From Catellatospora methionotrophica (lineage in GTDB: Bacteria; Actinomycetota; Actinomycetes; Mycobacteriales; Micromonosporaceae): a stretch of 64,000 bases of DNA. The stretch covers positions 248,001 through 312,000 of the forward strand of contig NZ_JAAOTJ010000001.1 in NCBI RefSeq assembly GCF_011297335.1. Reading direction: 5' to 3'. Numbering within the stretch: position 1 is the first letter of the stretch; each line of letters opens with the position of its first letter. The notes beneath the pieces were generated by a model, which was given only the letters and a program-made list of their open reading frames with translations, had not been told where the DNA came from and did not search any database. This document shows positions 52,388 to 59,469 of the stretch, piece by piece. A program made the translations under genes and the position numbers.

Positions 52388-52401
52388 GGAAAGCGCTTTC
52401 C
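52388..52401. promoter_or_regulatory. LacI-family-type operator before the pectinesterase
   Basis: GGAAAGCGCTTTCC is a perfect 14-bp palindrome centred on CG, the pattern bound by LacI/GalR-family regulators of sugar genes. It ends 53 bases before the pectinesterase ATG. The regulator is not in the window. Confidence 0.65.
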
Positions 52402-52454
52402 ATTTCCGTGCGACGTCCCCCGGGACGCCGACGCCCCACCGAATGGAGCTCCCC

Positions 52455-54143
52455 ATGACCCAGCCCCACCCGCACCCCCGATCACGCTGGCGCGCGGCCG
52501 CGACCGCCGCCACGGGCCTGGCCCTGGCCACCGCGCTCGCCACCCTCGCCTTCACCCCGACCGCCGCCGCGGCCACCCTCTACGCCGACGACTTCGAGGA
52601 CGGCAACTCGGCTGGCTGGACGTCCTCGGGCGGCGGCTGGACCGTCGCCACCGACGGCAGCAGGGTGCTGCGCCAGTCCAGCACCAGCGCCGACGCCCGC
52701 GCCCGAACCGGCACGTCGTCCTGGCGCGACTACACCGTCACCGCGCGGGTCAAACCCACCGCCTTCAACGGGTCCAACCGGTTCACCGCCGTCCTCGCCC
52801 GCGCCCAGTCGAACACCAGCTACTACTACCTGGCCCTGCGGTCCAACCACACCGTCGAGCTGAAGAAACTGGTCGGCGGCTCGTCCACCACCCTGGCCAC
52901 CGGCGCGGTCACCGTCACGGCCGGGACCTGGTACACGCTGGCTTTGTCGGTGTCGGGCACCACCCTGCGCGGCACGGTCAACGGCGCGACGGCGCTGACC
53001 GCGACCGACGCCCAGTTCGCCACGGGCGGCATCGGTGTGGCGACCTTCTACGCGGCGGCGTCCTTCGACGACGTGACCGTGTCCGACAGCGCCGCGCCCT
53101 CCCCCAGCGCCTCGCCGGCCTCTCCCCCACCGTCGAGCAGCCCGTCGGCCTCGCCGTCGGCCAGCCCGCCGCCGGCCGGGACGATCGTGGTCGCCAAGGA
53201 CGGCAGCGGCCACCACACCACCGTGCAGGCCGCCGTCGACGCCGTGCCCGCGAACAACACCCGCCGGGTCACCATCAGCATCAAGCCCGGCACGTACCGC
53301 GAACTGGTGACCGTGCCCGCGAACAAGCCGCTGGTCTCGTTCGCCGGGGCCACCGGCAACGCCGCCGACGTCGTCATCACGTACGACAACGCCAGCGGCA
53401 CGCCCAAACCCGACGGCAGCGGAACCTACGGCACCACCGGCAGCACCTCGGTGATGCTGGAGGGCAACGACTTCACCGCGCGCGACCTCACCTTCGCGAA
53501 CAGCTTCGACGAGGCGGCCCACGACTACAGCGCCGAGCAGGCCGTCGCGGTGACGACCCGTGGCGACCGGCTCGTCTTCGACAACGTGCGGATCCTCGGC
53601 AACCAGGACACCCTGCAGCCCAGCTCGCCCAACGCGGCGACGGTCAGCCGGGCGTACTACCGCGACTGCTACATCGAGGGCGACGTCGACTTCATCTTCG
53701 GCCGGGGCACGGCGGTGTTCGACCGCTGCGAGATCCGCTCCCTGAACCGCGACTCGTCCAGCAACAACGGGTACGTCACCGCGGCCTCGACCACGATCAC
53801 CAACCCGTACGGCTACCTGTTCACCCAATGCACGCTGACCGCGCCGGCCGGCATCGCCGCGCAGAGCGTCCACCTCGGACGGCCGTGGCACCCCAGTGGC
53901 GACGTCAACGCGATCGCGCAGGTGCTGGTCCGCGACTCCGCCCTCGGCGCGCACATCAAGGACGCGCCGTGGACGGACATGTCCGGCTTCTCGTGGCGCG
54001 ATGCCCGGTTCACCGAGTACCACAACACCGGGCCGGGCTCGACCGTCACCGCCGACCGGCCACAGCTGGCCGACGTGGACGCGCCTCGGTTCACCGCCCA
54101 GGCATACCTGGCCGGGACCGACGGCTGGAACCCGGTCGGCTGA
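52455..54143 (+). CDS. Secreted pectinesterase with N-terminal carbohydrate-binding-like domain
   Basis: The product is 562 aa from ATG 52455 (GGAG six bases upstream). The signal peptide ends near residue 39 (TAAAA). Residues about 41-215 form a jelly-roll-like domain (LYADDFEDGNSAGWTSSGGG), then a Ser/Pro/Ala linker. The CE8 pectin methylesterase domain (about 247-562) has all catalytic residues: GNQDTLQ (Gln and Asp), GDVDFIFGRGTAVFDRCEI (second Asp and oxyanion Gln region) and LGRPWHPSG (Arg, Trp). It removes methyl groups from plant pectin outside the cell. The perfect LacI-type operator upstream suggests induction by pectin-derived sugars. No other pectinase gene is adjacent. Confidence 0.92.
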   Translation: MTQPHPHPRSRWRAAATAATGLALATALATLAFTPTAAAATLYADDFEDGNSAGWTSSGGGWTVATDGSRVLRQSSTSADARARTGTSSWRDYTVTARVKPTAFNGSNRFTAVLARAQSNTSYYYLALRSNHTVELKKLVGGSSTTLATGAVTVTAGTWYTLALSVSGTTLRGTVNGATALTATDAQFATGGIGVATFYAAASFDDVTVSDSAAPSPSASPASPPPSSSPSASPSASPPPAGTIVVAKDGSGHHTTVQAAVDAVPANNTRRVTISIKPGTYRELVTVPANKPLVSFAGATGNAADVVITYDNASGTPKPDGSGTYGTTGSTSVMLEGNDFTARDLTFANSFDEAAHDYSAEQAVAVTTRGDRLVFDNVRILGNQDTLQPSSPNAATVSRAYYRDCYIEGDVDFIFGRGTAVFDRCEIRSLNRDSSSNNGYVTAASTTITNPYGYLFTQCTLTAPAGIAAQSVHLGRPWHPSGDVNAIAQVLVRDSALGAHIKDAPWTDMSGFSWRDARFTEYHNTGPGSTVTADRPQLADVDAPRFTAQAYLAGTDGWNPVG

Positions 54144-54146
54144 CCT

Positions 54147-54202
54147 GAGGGGAAGGGCACCCTTCCACAACGCGCGGCGTTGTGGAAGGGTGCCCTTCCC
54201 TC
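54147..54202. terminator. Long hairpin repeat (GGAAGGGCACC family), copy 1
   Basis: Arms 54147-54173 and 54177-54202 are complementary except for one extra G, with a 3-base loop. The core is GGAAGGGCACCCTTCC. It fills the space between the convergent pectinesterase and hydrolase stops. A related hairpin at 58173-58229 shares the core, so this is a repeated element that probably acts as a bidirectional terminator. Confidence 0.7.
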
Positions 54203-54203
54203 G

Positions 54204-55052
54204 TCAGAGGCGCGTGTGCAGGAAGGCGTCGACGGCGGCCCGGAACGCGGTCGGCTGCTCCACCCACGGGTGGTGACCGCAGCGCTCGATGACGGCCAGT
54301 TCGCCCGCCGGGAACAGCTCCGACAGCGCCCGGACCGGAGCCAGCCCGGCGCTGCAGTCCTGCGTACCGGCCACCACCAGCACCGGCACGGTCACTGCGG
54401 ACAGGCGCGCGGCCAGGTCAGCGGGTGGTTCGACGCTGAAGTAGGCCCGGTTCGCGGCGAAGCTGTACAGCGCCGTCGCGGCGTGTGCCTGCTCGCGCTC
54501 GCCCCAGGCCGCGTATCCGAGCGGGGCGACCGACCGGTACCAGGCGTTGAAGCCGTCGTCGTCGTGGCTGGCGGGTCCGGTCGCCCAGGCCGCGACCGCG
54601 GTGTCGAAGGCGGGGTCGCCGCGCCGGGCGTCGATCAGCGCCGGGGTGTCGGAGGGCTCGCCGACCAGGTAGGCGGCGGGCGGGGTGACGAGCACGAGGC
54701 CCGCGAGCCGGTCCGGGAAGCGCGCCGCGTAGCTGATCGCCAGCCGGGTGCCCGCCGAGTGGCCCAGCAGCAGAATCCGGTCCAGGCCGAGGTGGACGCG
54801 CAGCTGTTCGAGGTCGGCGGCCTGGTGCCAGAACGAGGCCGTCTCCACCCGCTCCGGCAGCGGGGACCGTCCCACGCCGCGCAGGTGGGGCACGATCAGG
54901 CGGCGCGTGTCGCCGAGCCCGGCGAGGTCGCCCAGGTATCGCGGGTGCATCGCCGCGCCACCGGCGAGCGCGATGACAGGCGTGCCGTCGGCACCGTGGT
55001 TCAGCTCGTCGTAGTGCAGCGTGGCTCCGTCGGAGCCGAAGTAGGTCGTCAT
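54204..55052 (-). CDS. Alpha/beta hydrolase (proline-iminopeptidase-like)
   Basis: The product is 282 aa from ATG 55052. The opening MTTYFGSDGATLHYDELNHG, ALAGGAAMHPRYLGDLAGL (oxyanion HGGP-like region changed to AGGA) and VPHLRGVGRSPLPE match the proline iminopeptidase/haloperoxidase group. The nucleophile elbow is GHSAGTRLAISYAARFPDR; Asp in VAGTQDCSAG and His in ERCGHHPWVEQP complete the triad. It is cytoplasmic; the substrate is unknown. It is convergent with the pectinesterase and about 150 bases from the DinB-like gene on the same strand. Confidence 0.85.
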   Translation of the reverse strand: MTTYFGSDGATLHYDELNHGADGTPVIALAGGAAMHPRYLGDLAGLGDTRRLIVPHLRGVGRSPLPERVETASFWHQAADLEQLRVHLGLDRILLLGHSAGTRLAISYAARFPDRLAGLVLVTPPAAYLVGEPSDTPALIDARRGDPAFDTAVAAWATGPASHDDDGFNAWYRSVAPLGYAAWGEREQAHAATALYSFAANRAYFSVEPPADLAARLSAVTVPVLVVAGTQDCSAGLAPVRALSELFPAGELAVIERCGHHPWVEQPTAFRAAVDAFLHTRL

Positions 55053-55208
55053 GGGATGGTCCGCCTTCCGGGATGCCTGCGGGCGCCCCGACGGCCACCT
55101 ACCTCAGAGGGACCGTGCTGCCTCGCGGAGGGGGAGCACCCAGCCTGATGTCGCGTTGATGGGTCTCACCTCCTCGGTCCGTCGCGTGACCCGGACGCTA
55201 CCAGACGA

Positions 55209-55718
55209 TCATGCTGGGTCGTCGGCGGCGGCCAGCTCGGCCACGACGTCCAGGTGACCGGCGTGCCGGGCGTACTCCTGCAGCAGGTGGAACAGCACCC
55301 GTTCCAGGGTCGCCGGGTCCGCGCCCTCCCAGCGTTCGCCGGGCTGCCCGACCGTCGACAGGTCCGTGGCGAGCACGACCTCGCGGGTGTGCTCGCCCTG
55401 CGCCCGCAGCACGGCGACCAGCTCGGTCAGCGACTCGGTTGGGTCCACGTGCCAGCGGCCGTCGCGCTGGTCGCCCCACGGGTAGCCGACGTCCTGCCCC
55501 TCGAAACCCCACACGATCCACCGCAGCTCCACGTGCCGCAGGTGCTTGAGCAGCTCCACCGGCGTCCAGCGCGACGCCAGGCGGCTGCGGCGCAGCTCGG
55601 CCTCGGGCAGGCGCTCGACGGTGGTGATGAGGTCGGCCCGGTAGTAGTCGAGGTACGCGGCGAACACCTCGTTGCGGGAGCCGTACGGCGCGGTCGGGCT
55701 GGGCGGGGAGTCGGTCAC
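55209..55718 (-). CDS. DinB-like / DUF664 family protein
   Basis: The product is 169 aa from GTG 55718. The helical pattern with EVFAAYLDYYRADLITTVER, WTPVELLKHLRHVELRWIVW (first His ligand) and LFHLLQEYARHAGHLDVVAE (HxxxH-type metal ligands) is typical of the DinB/DUF664 four-helix bundle. Many actinobacterial members are metal-dependent thiol S-transferases using mycothiol; the substrate is not predictable. The in-frame upstream extension to 55784 overlaps nothing but lacks family pattern. It precedes the hydrolase on the same strand and follows the 5'-nucleotidase. Confidence 0.82.
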   Translation of the reverse strand: MTDSPPSPTAPYGSRNEVFAAYLDYYRADLITTVERLPEAELRRSRLASRWTPVELLKHLRHVELRWIVWGFEGQDVGYPWGDQRDGRWHVDPTESLTELVAVLRAQGEHTREVVLATDLSTVGQPGERWEGADPATLERVLFHLLQEYARHAGHLDVVAELAAADDPA

Positions 55719-55800
55719 CCGTCGAGTATGCCGCCCGTACGGCTGCCGGATCAGGACGCGCCGCCGGTGGCGCGGCAACACCACCGGCGGCGCGATCGGC

Positions 55801-57597
55801 TCAGAAGACCGGGACGCCCTCGCGGACCAGGCGCCAGTTCTGCTGGAAGAAGTCCGCCGGGTCGATGACGCCCTTGGCCTGCGCCCAGTCGATGAGCAGC
55901 TGCCGGATCTCCTGCTGGGCGTTGTAGACCTGCGTCTTGACGATGCCGGGGAAGCCGCCGCCGCCGCTGCGCCGGTAGTTGTTCACCGCGACCACGAACT
56001 GGTCGGTGTCGGCGACCGGGGTGGTCGTACCGGCGTGGTGGAGGGCCGTGACGCGCTGGCCGACCGGCTTGCTGATGTCGAGGTCGTAGTCGACGCCGGA
56101 GAACGTGTCGTAGTTGTAGTCCGGCACGGCCGGGTCGCTGATCGCGGCCGGGTCGACCGGCGCACCGGGGGCGAGCGTCCGGAAGTATTTCGCCGAGTAC
56201 TCCAGGTAGGCCCGGACCTCGGCGCCGGACATCACGACGGCTTCGAGGGTGTTGTCGTAGATGTACAGCCCGGCGACGTCCTTGATCTTCACGTCGCCCG
56301 CCGGGAACAGCGCGGTGCGGCTGAACGGCGCGGCGATCGACAGCACCGGCAGCCCGGCCTGCGGGGTGCCGGCCATGGCCGCGGCGACCGTGTCGGTCTG
56401 CACCTTGTTGATGAAGTCGAGGATGGGGGTGTCGACGTAGCGGGACTGCTCGGCCGACAGTTCCACCACCGAGGTGGCGACGACCTGGTTGATGTACGCC
56501 ACGGTCTTGTCGTGCTGGGCCTTCACCGCGGCGACGACCTTCGGGTCCTCGACGACGGTGTTGGTGTTCAGCATGGTGGCGTGCTTGGCCGTGACCTGCC
56601 AGCGGCCGCGGTCGCGGGTGAGCGTGAAGTCCATCCGGGTGACCCGCTGGCCCCACTTGGACGGCTCGGACAGCAGCACCTGCTCGCCGGTGGCGGTGTT
56701 GGCGACGAACTTCTCCACGACCTCGTTGTGGGCGTGGCCGAACAGGATCGCGTCGATGCCTGGCACCTGCTGGGCGATCAGGGCCGTCGGGTTCTCGTTG
56801 GGCAGCAGGTCGCCGTAGCTGGACACGCCGTTGTCGCCGCCGTGCGCGGAGATCAGCACGATGTCCGCGCCGCGGTCGCGCATGATCGGCACGTACTTCG
56901 CCGCGGTCGCGATCATGTCCTCGAAGCGCAGTCTGCCCTCGACGTTGGCCTTGTCCCAGATCGCCACGCCGGGGTTGGTCAGGCCCAGGATGCCCACGCG
57001 CAGCGACGGCGCGCCGTGGCCCAGGGAGACCTTCTTGATGACGTACGGCGTGAACGCGGGCTTGCCCGAGCGGGCCTTGACCGCGTTGGCGGCCAGCGCC
57101 GGGAAACCGAGCTGGCGGATCCACAGGTCCAGCAGCGGCAGGCCGTAGTTGAACTCGTGGTTGCCCAGCGTGATGGCGTCGTAGTCGATGACGTTCATGG
57201 CGCGGGCCATCGGGTGCCGCTGCCCGGTCGACGTGATCGGCTCCTGCTTGGCGTAGAACGTCGCGAGCGGGGTGCCCTGGATCGTGTCGCCCGCGTCGAG
57301 GACCAGCGTCGCCTTGCCCTTGCGCTCGGCACGGATCTGGTTGACCAGGGTGGCGACCTTCGCGACGCCGACGTCATTGTGCGCGCTGTCGTCGTACTCC
57401 TTGTCGCGGTAGTAGTCCCAGTTGAAGACGTTGCCGTGGGTGTCCGAGGTGCCGAGGACCGTCAGGTCGTAGGTCTTCGGCTGCCCGTGCCCGGCCGCCT
57501 GCGCCGGAGCTGCGGCGACCAGCGGTCCCGCGACGACGGCCGCGGCTGCGCCGGTGAGCAGCTGCCGCCGCGACGGCATACCGGAGGGGGAGGTCAT
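55801..57597 (-). CDS. Secreted 5'-nucleotidase / 2',3'-cyclic phosphodiesterase (TAT-exported)
   Basis: The product is 598 aa from ATG 57597 (AAAGG upstream). The N-terminus SRRQLLTGAAAAVVAGPLVA with AQA cleavage is a twin-arginine signal. The metallophosphoesterase domain has LGTSDTHGNVFNWD, LDAGDTIQGTPL, TLGNHEFNYG, ISAHGGDNG and FGHAHNEVVE, the full dimetal set. The C-terminal 5'-nucleotidase domain (about 330-590) includes GGGGFPGIVKTQVYN and the substrate-stacking region VVAVNNYRRSGGG. It should hydrolyse extracellular nucleotides for phosphate or nucleoside uptake. No PHO-box could be identified by eye. Confidence 0.92.
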   Translation of the reverse strand: MTSPSGMPSRRQLLTGAAAAVVAGPLVAAAPAQAAGHGQPKTYDLTVLGTSDTHGNVFNWDYYRDKEYDDSAHNDVGVAKVATLVNQIRAERKGKATLVLDAGDTIQGTPLATFYAKQEPITSTGQRHPMARAMNVIDYDAITLGNHEFNYGLPLLDLWIRQLGFPALAANAVKARSGKPAFTPYVIKKVSLGHGAPSLRVGILGLTNPGVAIWDKANVEGRLRFEDMIATAAKYVPIMRDRGADIVLISAHGGDNGVSSYGDLLPNENPTALIAQQVPGIDAILFGHAHNEVVEKFVANTATGEQVLLSEPSKWGQRVTRMDFTLTRDRGRWQVTAKHATMLNTNTVVEDPKVVAAVKAQHDKTVAYINQVVATSVVELSAEQSRYVDTPILDFINKVQTDTVAAAMAGTPQAGLPVLSIAAPFSRTALFPAGDVKIKDVAGLYIYDNTLEAVVMSGAEVRAYLEYSAKYFRTLAPGAPVDPAAISDPAVPDYNYDTFSGVDYDLDISKPVGQRVTALHHAGTTTPVADTDQFVVAVNNYRRSGGGGFPGIVKTQVYNAQQEIRQLLIDWAQAKGVIDPADFFQQNWRLVREGVPVF

Positions 57598-57696
57598 GTC
57601 TTGCGCCTTTCGATGGGGTGCGCGCCCGGTGGGGCGCCGCCCCGCACCCTAACCAAACGGCCGACCCCCTGCCACCCGATCTACCACCGTCGACGT

Positions 57697-57702
57697 TATC
57701 GT
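57697..57702 (+). promoter_or_regulatory. -10 element of the VOC gene (probable leaderless promoter)
   Basis: TATCGT fits TANNNT and ends 6 bases before the ATG at 57709, with no ribosome binding site. The same hexamer serves tetR. Confidence 0.4.
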
Positions 57703-57708
57703 GCAGTG

Positions 57709-58149
57709 ATGGAGCAGCGCATCAGCATCGTGACGCTCGGGGTCGCCGAGCTGGGCCGGGCCAGGGCGTTCTACGAGCGGCTCGGCTGGCGGGGCCAGGA
57801 GATCGAGCAGACCGTGTTCTTCCAGACCGGCGGCATCGCGGTGGTGCTCTGGGCCAGGGACAAGGTCGCCACCGACGCCGGTGTCCAGGACCCGGGCGGC
57901 GACGGCTTCGGCGGCATCTGCCTGGCGCACAACGTGCGCGACCGGGCCGAGGTCGACGCGATCATGGCCGTGGCTTCCGAGGCGGGGGCGACGGTGACCA
58001 AGGCCGCCCAGGAGACGTTCTACGGCGGCTACGCGGGCTTCTTCGCCGATCCCGACGGCCACGTCTGGGAGGTCGCCCACAATCCGGGCTTCACCCTGGC
58101 CGAGGACGGCTCGCTCATCCTGCCCGACTTCAGCCGCCCAGCCCACTGA
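57709..58149 (+). CDS. VOC (glyoxalase/bleomycin-resistance) family protein
   Basis: The product is 146 aa. It has the paired beta-alpha-beta-beta-beta modules: RISIVTLGVAELGRARAFYE, YERLGW, FFQTGGIAVVLWAR, then YAGFFADPDGHVWEVAHNPG. The DPDGHVWEV segment is the hallmark of the group and carries the Glu metal ligand; the first ligand could be a residue in the opening strand. Members isomerise, cleave or bind small molecules (methylglyoxal adducts, antibiotics). It is divergent from the 5'-nucleotidase gene and convergent with the EEP gene, separated by the repeat hairpin. Confidence 0.85.
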   Translation: MEQRISIVTLGVAELGRARAFYERLGWRGQEIEQTVFFQTGGIAVVLWARDKVATDAGVQDPGGDGFGGICLAHNVRDRAEVDAIMAVASEAGATVTKAAQETFYGGYAGFFADPDGHVWEVAHNPGFTLAEDGSLILPDFSRPAH

Positions 58150-58172
58150 CCGCCCAGCTCACGCTTTACAGC

Positions 58173-58229
58173 GAAAGGAAGGGCACCTTCACAACAACGC
58201 TATGCGTTGCAGAAGGTGCCCTTCCTTTC
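58173..58229. terminator. Long hairpin repeat (GGAAGGGCACC family), copy 2
   Basis: Left arm 58173-58200 and right arm 58204-58229 pair with a few bulges around a TAT loop; GAAAGGAAGGGCACCTTC matches the right arm perfectly. The core and the inner CAACGC/GCGTTG are shared with the hairpin at 54147-54202. It lies between the convergent VOC and EEP stops. Confidence 0.65.
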
Positions 58230-59261
58230 TCAGAAGGCGATGAAGCCGTATAGGGCGCGGTGGTTGGACTTGGTGCCGGGGACGGTGTGGCTGATCGGGG
58301 AGGACTGCACGGTGCCCCGGATGAAGAGGTAATCGATTTTGCTGGAGCCGTTGGTGGCCGCCGTGCCGTAGCCCGTCATGCCGTACCCGCTCAGCGTGCT
58401 CGCCGGGATGCCGGTGCGGTTGGCGTCGATGCCGACGATGCGGATCGTGGACGCGTTGAGCAGGGTCGTCGCGTCGGCGCCGAGGTGGATGCCGGTGCTG
58501 CCGACGCCCTTGTCGCCGTCGCCCGCGCAGGCGTTCTGCCGGTTCTCCTGCGGCAGGTGCATCGTCGCCACGAACACGCTGGTGCCGGTCGCCTTGACGG
58601 TGAAGCGGGCGGCGATGGCGCTGGTGCGCTTCCACTTCCACGCGTCGGTGCTGCCGCTGTCGTTGCTCGGCGGCTTGTAGAGCGTGCACCCCGCGCCGTT
58701 GTTGTAGGAGGTGCCCGGCTTGAGCCAGCCCGCGCTCCAGTACTTCGACACGTCCCCGGCGGCCAGGCTCAGCCGCTGGGTGTTGTAGATGATCCCGTTG
58801 GTCTGCTTCTTCTTCAGGTCGCCCAGGGACTGGTCGTCGCACCGGTGGGTGCTGCCCCACGGCTCGGGGTCGTCCCAGACCACGATCGCCTGGTACGTGC
58901 CCGCCGGGTAGCCGAACTTCGCCGACAGCTGGTCGGCGTACGCGGAGGCCTGCCCCGTGCCGCGGACCTGCTGCACGATGAGGACGTCGGGGGCGACCAC
59001 TCCGGCGGTGCCGGTGCGCCCGGCGTCGTCGACCAGCATCGAGGTCAGTTGGTCGGGTCCGGAGATCCGGGTGCACGAGCCGTCGGAGTTGTTGGTGACC
59101 AGGTTCTCGATGTTGTTGTTGTAGACCCGCAGCACCCGGTCCGCGACGGCGGCCGCCGGGGCCGGCGCGGCCGACGAGGCGGCGGGGGTCGTGAACCCTG
59201 CCGCGAGAAGCACCCCCGCCAGCGCGGCGACCTGCGCGAACCTGCGATGACGACGTGGCAT
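58230..59261 (-). CDS. Secreted endonuclease/exonuclease/phosphatase-like protein
   Basis: The product is 343 aa from ATG 59261 (GGAAGGAAG upstream; an in-frame GTG at 59276 has none). The signal peptide ends around residue 25-35 (ASSAAPAPAAA). The EEP fold is suggested by RVLRVYNNNIENLV at the start, VLIVQQVRG (Gln where the catalytic Glu often is), FVATMHLPQEN, the IVGIDANRTG Asp-x-Asn pair, KIDYLFIRG and the final SNHRALYG. The last normally reads SDH, with Asp polarising the His; Asn here may weaken catalysis. It could be a nuclease, sphingomyelinase-like or inactive binding protein, acting outside the cell. Confidence 0.75.
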   Translation of the reverse strand: MPRRHRRFAQVAALAGVLLAAGFTTPAASSAAPAPAAAVADRVLRVYNNNIENLVTNNSDGSCTRISGPDQLTSMLVDDAGRTGTAGVVAPDVLIVQQVRGTGQASAYADQLSAKFGYPAGTYQAIVVWDDPEPWGSTHRCDDQSLGDLKKKQTNGIIYNTQRLSLAAGDVSKYWSAGWLKPGTSYNNGAGCTLYKPPSNDSGSTDAWKWKRTSAIAARFTVKATGTSVFVATMHLPQENRQNACAGDGDKGVGSTGIHLGADATTLLNASTIRIVGIDANRTGIPASTLSGYGMTGYGTAATNGSSKIDYLFIRGTVQSSPISHTVPGTKSNHRALYGFIAF

Positions 59262-59311
59262 GGGCTTCCTTCCCACCGATGGACACCGACCGGTTCACGA
59301 TGACGGCATTG

Positions 59312-59340
59312 ACTACATTCGCCCTACATCGGGGCTACAA
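59312..59340 (-). promoter_or_regulatory. Possible promoter of the EEP gene
   Basis: On the minus strand TTGTAG (59335-59340) and TGTAGT (59312-59317) are 17 bases apart, in the right place 50 bases before ATG 59261. The match to consensus is only fair. Confidence 0.3.
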
Positions 59341-59469
59341 CGGCATTGCCGGTGCGAAAAGTCTCGGCCACGGGTGTCGCACCGGCGGTGATGTCCGGGG
59401 CGGCGGATAACCTGGTGCCCCGATGGGCATCGAGCGCACCTCCCCGGCCACGACCACGCGGGCCACGGC

